The translations under genes were made by a program, and so were the position numbers. The notes beneath the pieces were generated by a model that did not search any database, was not told the origin of the DNA, and was given only the letters and a program-made list of their open reading frames with translations. From positions 682,001 to 746,000 of the forward strand of contig CBDBCK010000028.1 of NCBI GenBank assembly GCA_965203345.1: 64,000 bases of DNA, given 5' to 3'. Numbering within the stretch: the first letter of the stretch is position 1; each line of letters opens with the position of its first letter. Below are positions 45,772-54,185 of this stretch, piece by piece. The stretch comes from CBDBCK01 sp965203345. GTDB taxonomy: Bacteria; Chloroflexota; Dehalococcoidia; Lucifugimonadales; Lucifugimonadaceae.

Positions 45772-46155
45772 GTTCAGGTGTAGGCAACAGATACAGTTCG
45801 CCGCTTTAGATGCAGCACATTAGTTATTGTACCGCTGTATTGAGCTGGGTATGTTGTTTTATGCGTGATGAGACAAAATGCATTTACACTTTACACAGCT
45901 TGCAGTCTGTGGGCAGAGAGGCTGTTTTTAGGAACCGTTTCTATATTACTCATCTTGTTTGTTCCCAAACCTGACCATAGGCACTGCACAAGAGTTGTGG
46001 TCTAGATACTGTAACCTAGTCTGACGCGGTTTGAGTAATATAAAAATGTTAGCGATCAGTTTCATTATTATATGCAGACGGCTCTTGGTGCTATATAGGT
46101 GGTGTCTAGATGTGTCCTTCGCCGTTATTGCGGCTGACATGAAAGGGAAATTCCT
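45772..46155. promoter_or_regulatory. Divergent spacer between lepB and acnA
   Basis: These 384 bases should hold the promoters of lepB (minus) and acnA (plus). I see no clear gene, repeat or riboswitch. AAAGGGA just before ATG at 46156 is the likely acnA ribosome binding site. Confidence 0.4.
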
Positions 46156-48849
46156 ATGTTACAAGAGTTTATGTCCGACCACGCCAGAAAGACTTTAGAC
46201 AGTCCATACGGGCGACTTACTCGTTACTCTATCAGGGCTATAGAGGCGTTAGGCATGCCTGTAGTTGAGACCCTGCCATACTCCATACGTGTTCTCGTGG
46301 AAAACGTATTGCGTAACGCTGACTTGGGAGTAGCAGACGAAGACCATTTGCGTCTTGCCGCTTCGTGGCGCCCTAAGTTTCAGCCTTCCTCAGAGTTCCC
46401 GTACATGCCCTCTCGCGTGCTTCTACAGGACTTCACGGGGGTGCCGGTGGTAACCGATTTAGCTGCTATGAGGGACGCGGTGGCAACCGCAGGCGGAGAC
46501 CCCTCAATTATTAACCCAGTAACTCCTTCCGATATGGTGATAGACCATTCAGTGCAAGTAGACTATTTCGCCTCTGCAGATGCAATGGAGCGCAATATTC
46601 AGTTTGAGTTTTCTAGGAACCGTGAGCGTTATCAGCTTCTAAAATGGGCACAAGAAGCGTTCGACAATTTGCGGATAATCCCACCCGGTGTAGGCATAGT
46701 GCATCAGGTGAATCTGGAGAGTATAGCTACGGTCGCAATGCTTTCACCCGCAGATTCGTCAGACCATAGAGGCCGTAAAGTCTATCCTGATACTTGTATC
46801 GGTACTGATTCGCACACGACCATGGTGAACGGGATGGGTGTGCTAGGGTGGGGCGTAGGTGGTATAGAGGCTGAGGCGGTCATGCTGGGTCAACCTTACT
46901 ATATGCTGTTTCCGGAAGTGATAGGGGTCCGCCTGTTGGGAAAGCTCCCCAAAGGTTCCACCTCTACCGACCTTGTGCTAAGCGTTACCGAAATGTTACG
47001 TCAGGTGGGTGTAGTTGAGAAGTTCGTTGAGTTCTATGGCCCTGGACTTGCTGGTTTGACTATCCCAGATCGGGCGACCATAGCCAATATGGCTCCTGAA
47101 TACGGCGCTACTTGTGGATTCTTTCCGGTGGATGAGCAAACGATACATTATTTGAGCATGACAGGACGTTCAGCTGACGCCGTGGAGCTAACGGAACATT
47201 ACGCCAAAGTGAACGGATTCTGGCATGCTCCTTCCGAAGAGCCTGAATATTCCGCAACGGTTGAGTTTAATCTTGGAGAGGTGGAACCAAGTCTAGCGGG
47301 CCCACGTCGCCCCCAAGACAGGCTTCGTCTCAGCGAAGTCGCCTCAGATTTCGCTGAGAAGTTCCCGACGAATAATCCGGCTGCTTCTCCCTTATCCCAA
47401 CGGAACGGTGATGAGCTGACGCTTGAAGATGGTTCGGTAGTCGTTGCGGCCATAACGTCTTGCACGAACACTTCTAACCCTTCCGTGATGATAGGAGCTG
47501 GCCTACTAGCGCGAAAGGCGTACGCGCTGGGACTGCGCTCCCAACCTTGGGTGAAGACAAGTATGGCCCCAGGCTCGCGCGTGGTGGCTCAGTATCTGGA
47601 GAGATCGGGCCTGCAGAAAGACCTTGACGCGTTGGGTTTTAACATAGTTGGATACGGCTGTACTACCTGTATAGGTAATTCTGGACCTCTGCCACAGAAG
47701 GTGAGTAGAGCGATAGATGAAAACCAGACTATTGCTGCTGCTGTCCTGTCGGGTAATCGTAACTTTGAAGGACGTATACATCCTCAAGTGCGCGCCAACT
47801 ACTTAGCTTCACCCATGCTGGTAACCGCTTATGCTATAGCGGGTAGCGTGAATATCGACTTGGCTAAAGATCCACTAGGTGTTTCAAATGAAGGTAGAGA
47901 GGTTTTTCTGCGAGATATATGGCCTGCACAAGATGAGATAGCCGAATGTATCGCTCAGTCCATTGATTCAGAAATGTTTCTCCAAGAGTACTCCGATGAA
48001 GCAAAGGTACCCTCGGAATGGAGGGATTTGTCCGCCCCTGTAGGGGAGCGATTTGGTTGGGATAAGGCTTCAACGTACATCCAACCTCCGCCTTATTTTG
48101 ATGACTTCACAACCACCCCTTCGCCTGTAAAGTCTATAAAGCAGGCGCGCGTTCTGGTCAGCTTGGGCAATACGGTTACTACCGACCACATATCGCCGGC
48201 CGGCTCAATCCCGCCTACTTCCCCTGCTGGGCAAAGTCTAGTGGCTGCAGACGTGCCTAGAGTGCAGTTCAACTCATACGGTTCAAGGCGGGGTAATCAC
48301 AACATTATGATGCGCGGTACGTTCGGCAATATCCGCCTATCAAATAAGCTGGCTGGCGGCGACGTAGGGGACTGGACAGTTCATTATCCTTCAGGCGATA
48401 AGATGCGCATATTTGATGCTGCCATTCGGTATATGGATGAGAGAGTTCCGTTGATAGTGTTGGCAGGTAAGGAGTATGGTACGGGTAGCTCACGAGACTG
48501 GGCGGCAAAAGGTCCCATGCTTTTGGGAGTTCGCGCAGTTATAGCCGAGAGCTACGAACGTATACACCGCTCAAACTTGGTGGGGATGGGTGTCTTGCCT
48601 CTACAATTTGTGGAAGGTGATACAGCAGAGACGCTAGGAATTGAAGGAACGGAACAGTTCGACCTGGAAGGTGTTACGCCCGAAGGCGTAACGCCGGGCG
48701 CTGTTCTTGGAGTAACTTGCACAAAAGACGACGGTACGACTATCGTTTTTGATACGAAGGCGAGGGTGGATACCGCTATAGAATCAGAATATATCCGTCA
48801 CGGAGGCCTACTACCTTACGTTCTACGTAAAATGATGGACTGGAACTAA
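46156..48849 (+). CDS. acnA: Aconitate hydratase A
   Basis: The 897-residue TCA-cycle enzyme isomerises citrate and isocitrate. The 4Fe-4S ligands are Cys436 in ITSCTNTSNP and Cys502/Cys505 in GYGCTTCIGNSGPL. The substrate segments DSHTTMVNGMGVLGWGVGGIEAE and the late EYGTGSSRDWAAKGP are present. The length and domain order (domain 4 at the C-terminus) fit the AcnA/IRP type. The restriction insert begins directly after its stop, with a broken gene fragment in the 3' spacer. Confidence 0.96.
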   Translation: MLQEFMSDHARKTLDSPYGRLTRYSIRAIEALGMPVVETLPYSIRVLVENVLRNADLGVADEDHLRLAASWRPKFQPSSEFPYMPSRVLLQDFTGVPVVTDLAAMRDAVATAGGDPSIINPVTPSDMVIDHSVQVDYFASADAMERNIQFEFSRNRERYQLLKWAQEAFDNLRIIPPGVGIVHQVNLESIATVAMLSPADSSDHRGRKVYPDTCIGTDSHTTMVNGMGVLGWGVGGIEAEAVMLGQPYYMLFPEVIGVRLLGKLPKGSTSTDLVLSVTEMLRQVGVVEKFVEFYGPGLAGLTIPDRATIANMAPEYGATCGFFPVDEQTIHYLSMTGRSADAVELTEHYAKVNGFWHAPSEEPEYSATVEFNLGEVEPSLAGPRRPQDRLRLSEVASDFAEKFPTNNPAASPLSQRNGDELTLEDGSVVVAAITSCTNTSNPSVMIGAGLLARKAYALGLRSQPWVKTSMAPGSRVVAQYLERSGLQKDLDALGFNIVGYGCTTCIGNSGPLPQKVSRAIDENQTIAAAVLSGNRNFEGRIHPQVRANYLASPMLVTAYAIAGSVNIDLAKDPLGVSNEGREVFLRDIWPAQDEIAECIAQSIDSEMFLQEYSDEAKVPSEWRDLSAPVGERFGWDKASTYIQPPPYFDDFTTTPSPVKSIKQARVLVSLGNTVTTDHISPAGSIPPTSPAGQSLVAADVPRVQFNSYGSRRGNHNIMMRGTFGNIRLSNKLAGGDVGDWTVHYPSGDKMRIFDAAIRYMDERVPLIVLAGKEYGTGSSRDWAAKGPMLLGVRAVIAESYERIHRSNLVGMGVLPLQFVEGDTAETLGIEGTEQFDLEGVTPEGVTPGAVLGVTCTKDDGTTIVFDTKARVDTAIESEYIRHGGLLPYVLRKMMDWN

Positions 48850-48982
48850 CGGAAAAGCGCATATTCCCACTATTGTGTTTGTGCTCTATAAATTGTTTGC
48901 CAACTTCTATACTGTTTTTTCCTATGTGCTTTTCCGGGGACAGGTCGGTAGTCTTATCAAGCTCAATTAGAGTGCAGTCCAT
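48850..48982 (-). pseudogene. Broken fragment of a restriction specificity domain
   Basis: Read on the minus strand from ATG at 48982, this begins MDCTLIELDKTTDLSPEKHI. That resembles the start of the specificity domain inside the neighbouring fused enzyme, MDCSLIASDDRALDLSPEIY (residues 544-563 there). The match fades after about 22 residues and runs to the acnA stop, beyond which the frame is only the antisense of acnA. It looks like a truncated second specificity subunit. About half of the aligned residues are identical by eye. Confidence 0.6.
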
Positions 48983-49112
48983 TTGTGCCCTTATTGAGTA
49001 CGGCTATGTTTGCGTGACAATGTAATTGCCCACAGTCTTTGCTATCATCAAAATCTCTTTCCAACATATCGGAAATTTCGGGTTTAGATTCTTTATTCGG
49101 TTTTTCCGACAT
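48963..49112 (-). CDS. Small ORF overlapping the restriction gene end
   Basis: A 49-residue frame starts with ATG at 49112, inside the last codons of the fused restriction gene. It is acidic and hydrophilic, starts MSEKPNKESKPEISDML, and has a C-x4-H-C-H group near residue 28. It ends in another frame over the start of the specificity fragment. One reading is the N-terminus of a second specificity gene broken by a frameshift; another is chance. Confidence 0.35.
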   Translation of the reverse strand: MSEKPNKESKPEISDMLERDFDDSKDCGQLHCHANIAVLNKGTNGLHSN

Positions 49113-51357
49113 TGCTAATTAACATCTCAATCTTTTTTATGTCAACTTCTCCGTTTTTGTCGACAGGTAATTTGATTTTAAAATATTTCAGTTTTTTATT
49201 GCTCAGTTTGCGATAGTAATTGTATCTCCAATTCTCATGATTGACTGAAGCGCAGAGAAAGATGGCGAAATTTTTGTTGTTGTATTTTGGTTTGAGTTCC
49301 CCGACAAAGACATCACTATTCGCCGCAAAGCTATAATCGTGATAATGGGCGCGTCCGCCACCGCCATTTTTTGTAATAGTTATCTGCCCTTTGGGGTAGA
49401 TAACTTTACAGTCATTCGCATTTACCATTGCGGAAATACCGTTATTGCGTTCTGATGTGCTAACCAATGGCATTCCCCCCTTCCTCATGTTTTTATTGCG
49501 ACCGCTCGCGCCGGAGCCCAAACTCTTAAAAAAATCAAGCACAGGAAAAACTCCGCAATTGTTGTCAGATTGTTTATATTTTTTGATGTTTATGAGTCTA
49601 TTTCCGTCCTCAATGCTCTTGTAAACATCGTGTATGTCAAATTCCCCCTCTTTTCTGTCAACACCCAAGTAAATCTCAGGCGATAAATCCAATGCCCTGT
49701 CATCGGAAGCAATCAGCGAACAGTCCATTTCCGCTGGAAGATAGTCGGGTTCCGTCTTTGTAGTAATGTAATGCTTTAAGGCAGTGAGTAAGCGCTCCAT
49801 ATTGTCTGCTATCTGACGGACGCTCTGTGTTTTTGTACGCACAACCCCGTCTTCTAATAGTGCCCATAAAACCTTGTCTTTGTTAAATATGTGTGGACGG
49901 TGCGCTTTTATTACGATACCGTAAGTTCCTTTGCTTACATTCGGATAAAACAATTTCTCAGGAAATTTTATAACGGCGATAAGCGTATGCCGTTTCAGCA
50001 TTTCCTTGCGCCAAGTGATTTCCCCGCGACTGTCATCAGATGCGCTCATTGCAGTTGTTGGCAACACAGCAAACAACAATCCGTCTTCATTCATCTGTTC
50101 AAGTGCTTTGTCTACAAATTGCCATTCCTTTTCCTCTTTCAGCGCAAAAGGCGGATTCATTAAAACCTTGTCCGGTTTCTTGTCTATGGTTCTTTTCAGG
50201 CAATCCCCTTCCTTGATGTTGCTACTCCCATCTCCACGGAATACCATATTGACAATGGCAAGTGTCGCCATCAAGGCATCCTGCTCCACTCCGTACAGAT
50301 TGCCCTTTTTGAAGCTATCCGTGTCCCCACCGTCTTTTCTTACTTTGTCAAGCGCGGCGACAAGAAAACCACCTGTTCCACATGTTGGGTCAAAAACAAT
50401 GTCGTCGCGATTAATATTTATCGCCTGCGCTCCGAAGTTTGTAATATGCCGGGGCGTAAGAACAATGCCGATTTCTTTGGCGTCACTCGCATATTTCAAG
50501 AACTGCTCGTAGCATTGACCAAGAATATCGCGTCCACTGCTAATTGTGGAAGCAATGTTGAGATCACGTAGAATGCCCATTGACAGTGCAAGAGCGTTTC
50601 TGTTTTTTGTGTGGTTGTCTGGTGATGCCGGCTTATTGATCTCTATTTCATTGTAAAATGCCTCTTGCCCGTGTTTTCTCAATTCCGCTTTTACCCTTGT
50701 ATTTATATCGTTGATCAAGGTCGTGGGATTTTGGTTTAAAGGCATTTGGTGATCGTTGGCAAGACTAAGCAGAAGACAGGCAAGAACCGCTGCCCTATTG
50801 CGCTTATGAAATGCTCCGTTGTGAAATATATCGTTGATTTCTTCAATCTTGTTGCTAAACAGTTTGTCGTCTATATCGTAATCATCCAACCTTCCCTGCC
50901 CGCCGTCTAAAACCTGTCCGGCTTGGTCGGGCGAGATAAAACCCGTGGATCGCCTTTTATTGATCTCTAGCCGCTTCCATTCCCCGTCAACAAGACAATG
51001 AGTTTCTACATAATGAGTGGAATCCGGCGTGCCCGCAAAACCGGTAATCAGTTGGCACTTGATGCCCGTTACGGCGTTAATCTGCTTTGCCCTTTTTCGG
51101 GCATCTTCCAGCGCGCTGGGAAGGTCTTCTATCCGCACCTTTGCTTCTATTACCCAGAAATCATTTTCGCAGATAGCTACCACATATTCAGGCTTACCTT
51201 TTCCCAACGCCTCTTTCAGTTTGGTATTTTGCGCGACTGCTTCGTTTTGAGTGTAGACCTGTCCGCCATGTTTAGGTGATTTTGTATTCCATCCCATTTC
51301 TTTGAGGCGTTCTTGAATGTAAGGATATGCACGGAACTCACTTTCAACGGCAGACAT
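49093..51357 (-). CDS. Fused nuclease-methylase-specificity restriction enzyme (Type IIG/BcgI-like)
   Basis: The 754-residue single-chain enzyme combines three parts. The N-terminal PD-(D/E)xK-like nuclease has Glu57 in KPEYVV and VIEAK at 69-73. An N6-adenine methyltransferase has motif I FDPTCGTGGF at 322-331 and motif IV MNPPF at 400-404. One C-terminal target-recognition domain covers about residues 544-754. This is the layout of Type IIG and BcgI-type enzymes, where cutting and methylation sit in one chain. ATG at 51357 has GGGAG before it; an upstream TTG at 51372 is less likely. Codon use is unlike acnA (more ATT, less ATA). A fragment of a second specificity domain follows. Confidence 0.88.
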   Translation of the reverse strand: MSAVESEFRAYPYIQERLKEMGWNTKSPKHGGQVYTQNEAVAQNTKLKEALGKGKPEYVVAICENDFWVIEAKVRIEDLPSALEDARKRAKQINAVTGIKCQLITGFAGTPDSTHYVETHCLVDGEWKRLEINKRRSTGFISPDQAGQVLDGGQGRLDDYDIDDKLFSNKIEEINDIFHNGAFHKRNRAAVLACLLLSLANDHQMPLNQNPTTLINDINTRVKAELRKHGQEAFYNEIEINKPASPDNHTKNRNALALSMGILRDLNIASTISSGRDILGQCYEQFLKYASDAKEIGIVLTPRHITNFGAQAININRDDIVFDPTCGTGGFLVAALDKVRKDGGDTDSFKKGNLYGVEQDALMATLAIVNMVFRGDGSSNIKEGDCLKRTIDKKPDKVLMNPPFALKEEKEWQFVDKALEQMNEDGLLFAVLPTTAMSASDDSRGEITWRKEMLKRHTLIAVIKFPEKLFYPNVSKGTYGIVIKAHRPHIFNKDKVLWALLEDGVVRTKTQSVRQIADNMERLLTALKHYITTKTEPDYLPAEMDCSLIASDDRALDLSPEIYLGVDRKEGEFDIHDVYKSIEDGNRLINIKKYKQSDNNCGVFPVLDFFKSLGSGASGRNKNMRKGGMPLVSTSERNNGISAMVNANDCKVIYPKGQITITKNGGGGRAHYHDYSFAANSDVFVGELKPKYNNKNFAIFLCASVNHENWRYNYYRKLSNKKLKYFKIKLPVDKNGEVDIKKIEMLISNVGKTE

Positions 51358-51438
51358 ATAAATCTCCCACAAACACCCTATAGATCAGATGTTTCTCAAC
51401 CAGCTCCACAATCGTGCTGTTGATCTGTGTCATGATGC

Positions 51439-51597
51439 CTATCTGGCAAACATTATTCCGCGCGGAAAATTCGTCATTGACATGTGTTTCGCCTCTTTTG
51501 TTTCAAGAAAAACACAATAAAGGCAACCCCTCTGCTCTCTCCATCTCCGCGCCTCAAAATAACCCCTTGCCTTTTCTTCGGTGTCAGAACGCTCCAT
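51439..51597 (-). pseudogene. IS1595/ISXO2-like transposase remnant (N-terminal zinc ribbon)
   Basis: A 52-residue frame begins MERSDTEEKARGYFEARRWR and continues to GCLYC. That fits the start of IS1595-type transposases: an E-E-x-A-R-x-(Y/F) helix, then R-W, then a C-x2-C zinc knuckle. The sequence then loses similarity and stops; no catalytic domain is left. The position, just before the restriction gene, hints that the insert arrived with or was hit by such an element. Confidence 0.45.
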
Positions 51598-51668
51598 AAA
51601 CTAGTAGAGGGAAATCTACTCGTTTTTGTGACACTTCAGAATCTTCTCCTTCTGCCAAAGTTCTATAC

Positions 51669-51710
51669 AGGAGAAACAATTTGTCAAGATAGGAGAAACG
51701 GTTTGTCAAG
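51669..51710. repeat. Two tandem 20-base operator-like repeats
   Basis: Copies at 51669-51688 and 51691-51710 differ at two bases in the middle (AA against GG) and recur every 22 bases, about two helical turns. On the minus strand each contains TTGACA. They lie about 310 bases before the restriction gene start and just before the transposase remnant. They could be regulator sites or promoter repeats. Confidence 0.7.
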
Positions 51711-51922
51711 TTAAATGGATAATCCCGAAACTCCTCAACTTCTTTATTTACTTTCGGATGGCAGGTTTTATGCATCAAAGCTCTATTATATATTTCTGTT
51801 GGCTCACCTTGACTACGAGGGTTAACGTGATATATTAAAGTAACTTACAAGGTGCCGCCAATCTAAAAGCTCAAAAGACTGTAGAGAACCAACAGTAGAA
51901 AAGGAAAGGATCACATGTTGCC

Positions 51923-53080
51923 ATGCCTGCTATAAAAAGCGTAGAGTTTAGAGAGTTCTCAGCTAGCCATAGAAATGCCCAGAGGAACTGGCTCATAATA
52001 AAACTGAACACAGATGACCCTTCCGTTTATGGTCTGGGAGACGCCTCGCCGATGGAGGATGAGGAACAGGTCAAAGGTCTCATTTTGGCATGGACGGAAA
52101 AGTATTTGATAGGCAAGGATCCTCTAGATTCTGAAGCTCTATGGACCACTCTCTATCACGACCCACACGCAAGAGGGGGAAGACTGGCGACTACCTCCAT
52201 ATCCGGAATAGATATTGCACTTTGGGACATCAAAGGCAAACTATTAGGTCAACCTGTTTTCAAGTTACTCGGTGGAGCACAACGTGACAAGGTGAGAGTT
52301 TACGCGAACGGCTGGTATACTAACCCCGGATCATCTGTTATGAACGGAGACGAAGCCAAACGGGTGGCAGATATGGGTTATACCGCCATGAAGTTCGATC
52401 CGTTCGGCCAGGACAATTTCTACAAAATCTCGCTTTCCGAGGCACAGCTTGCTGAGAATCGGGTAGAGGCTGTGCGCAAATCGGTAGGTCCTGATATTGA
52501 TATCTTGGTGGAAGCACACGCCAAATTTAATGTCGCTACAGCAATCCAGCTGGGGAAGCGTCTTGAGAAGTACCGACCGCTTTTCTACGAAGAGCCGGTC
52601 TCTGAAGAGCGCGTTGAGGAGTTGCTTGAGGTGCGTCATAAGGTTGATATACCAATAGCAACCGGGGAGAGACTCTATACCAAATTTCCTTTTGCGGAGA
52701 TAGTGGAGAAGCACGCGGCGGATGTACTTCAGCCGGATATTGCAAACGCGGGAGGTATAACGGAACTGAAGAAGATAGCGGCCATAGCTGAAGCAAAGCA
52801 CATTACGGTAGCCCCTCACAATGTTTGCTCGCCCGTAGGTGCGTTGGCGGAAATGCATTTGGTTTCCTCAATTGTCAACTTCGAGATACAGGAGTACCAC
52901 GCAGAGTTTTACTCTAACCAATACTTTACTGTCCTACGCGGCTTTCCGCGACAGGAAGACGGCTTCGTAACGCTGAGCGACGCTCCCGGACTAGGACTAG
53001 AGCTGGACGAAGATGAGATAGCGAAGCACCCGCCACTCAAAAAGGCTACGGCGCGAGGCGGAAGGATGAAAGGGATATAG
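51923..53080 (+). CDS. Enolase-superfamily dehydratase (galactonate/mannonate-dehydratase-like)
   Basis: The 385-residue protein is a mandelate-racemase/muconate-lactonizing-type barrel. The ligands and acid-base residues fit D-galactonate and D-mannonate dehydratases: Lys157 in AMKFDPF, Glu197 with His199 in VEAHAKF, Glu223 in FYEEPVSEE, Glu249 in ATGERLYT, and His299 in VAPHNVCSP. Dehydration of a sugar acid such as galactonate is therefore inferred. It stands alone after the restriction insert, followed by the DinB gene. Many such paralogs are reported in SAR202-like Chloroflexota. Confidence 0.87.
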   Translation: MPAIKSVEFREFSASHRNAQRNWLIIKLNTDDPSVYGLGDASPMEDEEQVKGLILAWTEKYLIGKDPLDSEALWTTLYHDPHARGGRLATTSISGIDIALWDIKGKLLGQPVFKLLGGAQRDKVRVYANGWYTNPGSSVMNGDEAKRVADMGYTAMKFDPFGQDNFYKISLSEAQLAENRVEAVRKSVGPDIDILVEAHAKFNVATAIQLGKRLEKYRPLFYEEPVSEERVEELLEVRHKVDIPIATGERLYTKFPFAEIVEKHAADVLQPDIANAGGITELKKIAAIAEAKHITVAPHNVCSPVGALAEMHLVSSIVNFEIQEYHAEFYSNQYFTVLRGFPRQEDGFVTLSDAPGLGLELDEDEIAKHPPLKKATARGGRMKGI

Positions 53081-53111
53081 CTACATTTCACAGCTCAAAG
53101 GACTCACTTAA

Positions 53112-53627
53112 ATGAAGATTTGGCAAGAGCTTTTGTGCGATGCTTTCAGGAGGCCTGCAAAGATATTGGAACAAGTGTTGCCAGATATACCCTCGGATAT
53201 GCTGGATAGACAACCGGCGCCCGGATGCAACAGTATCGGCTGGCTGGCATGGCATGCGTCCCGTATTCAAGACGCACAAATTGCTCCGCTTAAGGGTGTC
53301 AGGCAAGTATGGCTCACAGAGGGTTGGGCAACTCGTTATGGGCGGGGTGACTCTCCTTACGATACAGGCTTCGGGCATAGCGATTCGGACGTAAACGGCT
53401 TTCGCTCTCCCAATGTGGAGATAGTGTTAGGGTACAGCCGGTCCGTGTTGAGGCAGACCGAAGAGTACATTTGCTCAATAGACGAGAAGACCTTGTATGC
53501 AACAATTGACGTTCAGCGTTTCGACCCGCCTCCTACAGTTGCTGTACGCTTAGTAAGTATCGTAAATGATTGCACGATCCACATTGGACAGATAGCGTAC
53601 TTGGCCGGGTTATTCAAACGTATATGA
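53112..53627 (+). CDS. DinB-like four-helix protein
   Basis: The 171-residue protein has the DinB_2 pattern. MKIWQELLCDAFRRP begins helix 1, IGWLAWHASR near residues 42-51 holds the first metal His, and NDCTIHIGQIAYLAGLF near 152-168 the last one. DinB-family proteins are putative metal-dependent thiol-linked enzymes; none is proven here. It is 31 bases after the dehydratase gene on the same strand. A second DinB/MDMPI-type protein is at 21467-22102. Confidence 0.85.
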   Translation: MKIWQELLCDAFRRPAKILEQVLPDIPSDMLDRQPAPGCNSIGWLAWHASRIQDAQIAPLKGVRQVWLTEGWATRYGRGDSPYDTGFGHSDSDVNGFRSPNVEIVLGYSRSVLRQTEEYICSIDEKTLYATIDVQRFDPPPTVAVRLVSIVNDCTIHIGQIAYLAGLFKRI

Positions 53628-53803
53628 CCTGGAAGATCTGACGTCTAATTATGGTTATTACCTAAACTCCTCGGGGATAGTGAGTGGAATAGAGGAGAAA
53701 AAGTAAAGTAAGGCCATTAGTTTGCCTTTCTGTTTTTGTCCAGACGACAGTCTATCCAGACTTTATTTTCTTTGATAGAGCGTGTTTTTTGTAAGATACA
53801 AAA

Positions 53804-53896
53804 AGCGGCAGGCCAATACTCTACCCTAAATTTACTTTAGGTGTTTCCTTGAGTCCAACAGAGAAACTCAAGGAAACACAGTATCTACCTGCCGCT
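53804..53896 (-). ncRNA. Three-way-junction stem-loop element / terminator
   Basis: The outer stem AGCGGCAGG (53804-53812) pairs with CCTGCCGCT (53888-53896). A 3x3 internal loop follows, then ATACT/AGTAT (53816-53820, 53880-53884). Inside are two hairpins: CCTAAA-TTTAC-TTTAGG (53825-53841) and a 14-base arm pair GTGTTTCCTTGAGT/ACTCAAGGAAACAC (53841-53854, 53866-53879). On the minus strand five Ts follow the outer stem, so it may end the poly-Cys transcript. The strand is inferred from that T run. Confidence 0.65.
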
Positions 53897-53902
53897 CATT
53901 TT

Positions 53903-53926
53903 ACGACCTATTAATTCGGTCGTTTT
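53903..53926 (+). terminator. Small hairpin with T run
   Basis: ACGACC (53903-53908) pairs with GGTCGT (53918-53923) across nine bases, followed by TTTT overlapping the end. This could stop plus-strand transcription coming from dinB. Confidence 0.4.
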
Positions 53927-53972
53927 GCCTAATTTATATAGCCTTTGTTAAGGCTTATTGCTGTTTGTCTTA

Positions 53973-54074
53973 CTAGCAGGAACAAGAACAACAGCAACAG
54001 CAGCAGCAATTCTTCATAGAAGAACACTCACCTGCCGTGCACGAAACTTCAGGCTTTTCAGATTTCTGCGTCAT
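53973..54074 (-). CDS. 33-residue poly-cysteine peptide
   Basis: A short gene too small for most ORF callers encodes 33 residues starting MTQKSEKPEV and ending NCCCCCCCSCSC. It has 11 cysteines (C12, C17, C23-C29, C31, C33), including seven in a row encoded by a mix of TGC and TGT. That codon mixing argues against a simple slippage run. AAGGAGG lies four to five bases before ATG at 54074, the expected spacing. The content is metallothionein-like. No SAM-radical or peptide-modifying enzyme lies beside it. It is upstream of a stem-loop element and after a palindromic 5' site. I know of no named family for it. Confidence 0.65.
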   Translation of the reverse strand: MTQKSEKPEVSCTAGECSSMKNCCCCCCCSCSC

Positions 54075-54085
54075 GCTTCCTCCTT

Positions 54086-54104
54086 ACGTCAGATTACCTG
54101 ACGT
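54086..54104 (-). promoter_or_regulatory. Palindrome before the poly-Cys gene
   Basis: ACGTCAG (54086-54092) and CTGACGT (54098-54104) form a perfect seven-base inverted repeat around five bases. It lies directly before the AAGGAGG ribosome binding site of the poly-Cys gene. It could be a repressor operator or an mRNA hairpin that covers initiation. Confidence 0.6.
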
Positions 54105-54185
54105 TGCTATGAATCCCGGTGCTCCCGAGCGATCCTAACTTTACAATAGCACAAAAGCCTTTCCCAATAGGGCAGGGGACGGGCT

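Larger units (their letters stand above)
51358..51922. other. Restriction gene upstream region with decayed DNA
   Basis: This 565-base gap lies between the fused restriction gene (minus) and the galactonate-dehydratase-like gene (plus). It contains a transposase-like remnant (51439-51597), two tandem repeats (51669-51710) and an ORF of 29 residues at 51344-51433 (minus) with no recognisable family. The rest, 51711-51922, is AT-rich and should hold the promoter of the next gene. Confidence 0.55.
53628..53972. other. Structured spacer between dinB and the poly-Cys gene
   Basis: No gene was found. The left part (53628-53800) is featureless. The right part holds the stem-loop element at 53804-53896 and the small terminator-like hairpin at 53903-53926, described separately. 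Confidence 0.5.

Noticed and set aside
48776..48849. Extension of the specificity fragment into acnA
   Set aside because: Past 48850 the frame is antisense to the conserved end of acnA, so only the spacer part is considered.
53954..54000. CAG/CTG-type repeat as a simple microsatellite
   Set aside because: The run is mixed TGC/TGT on the coding strand, has a good start site, and ends with Ser-spaced Cys, so coding explains it better.
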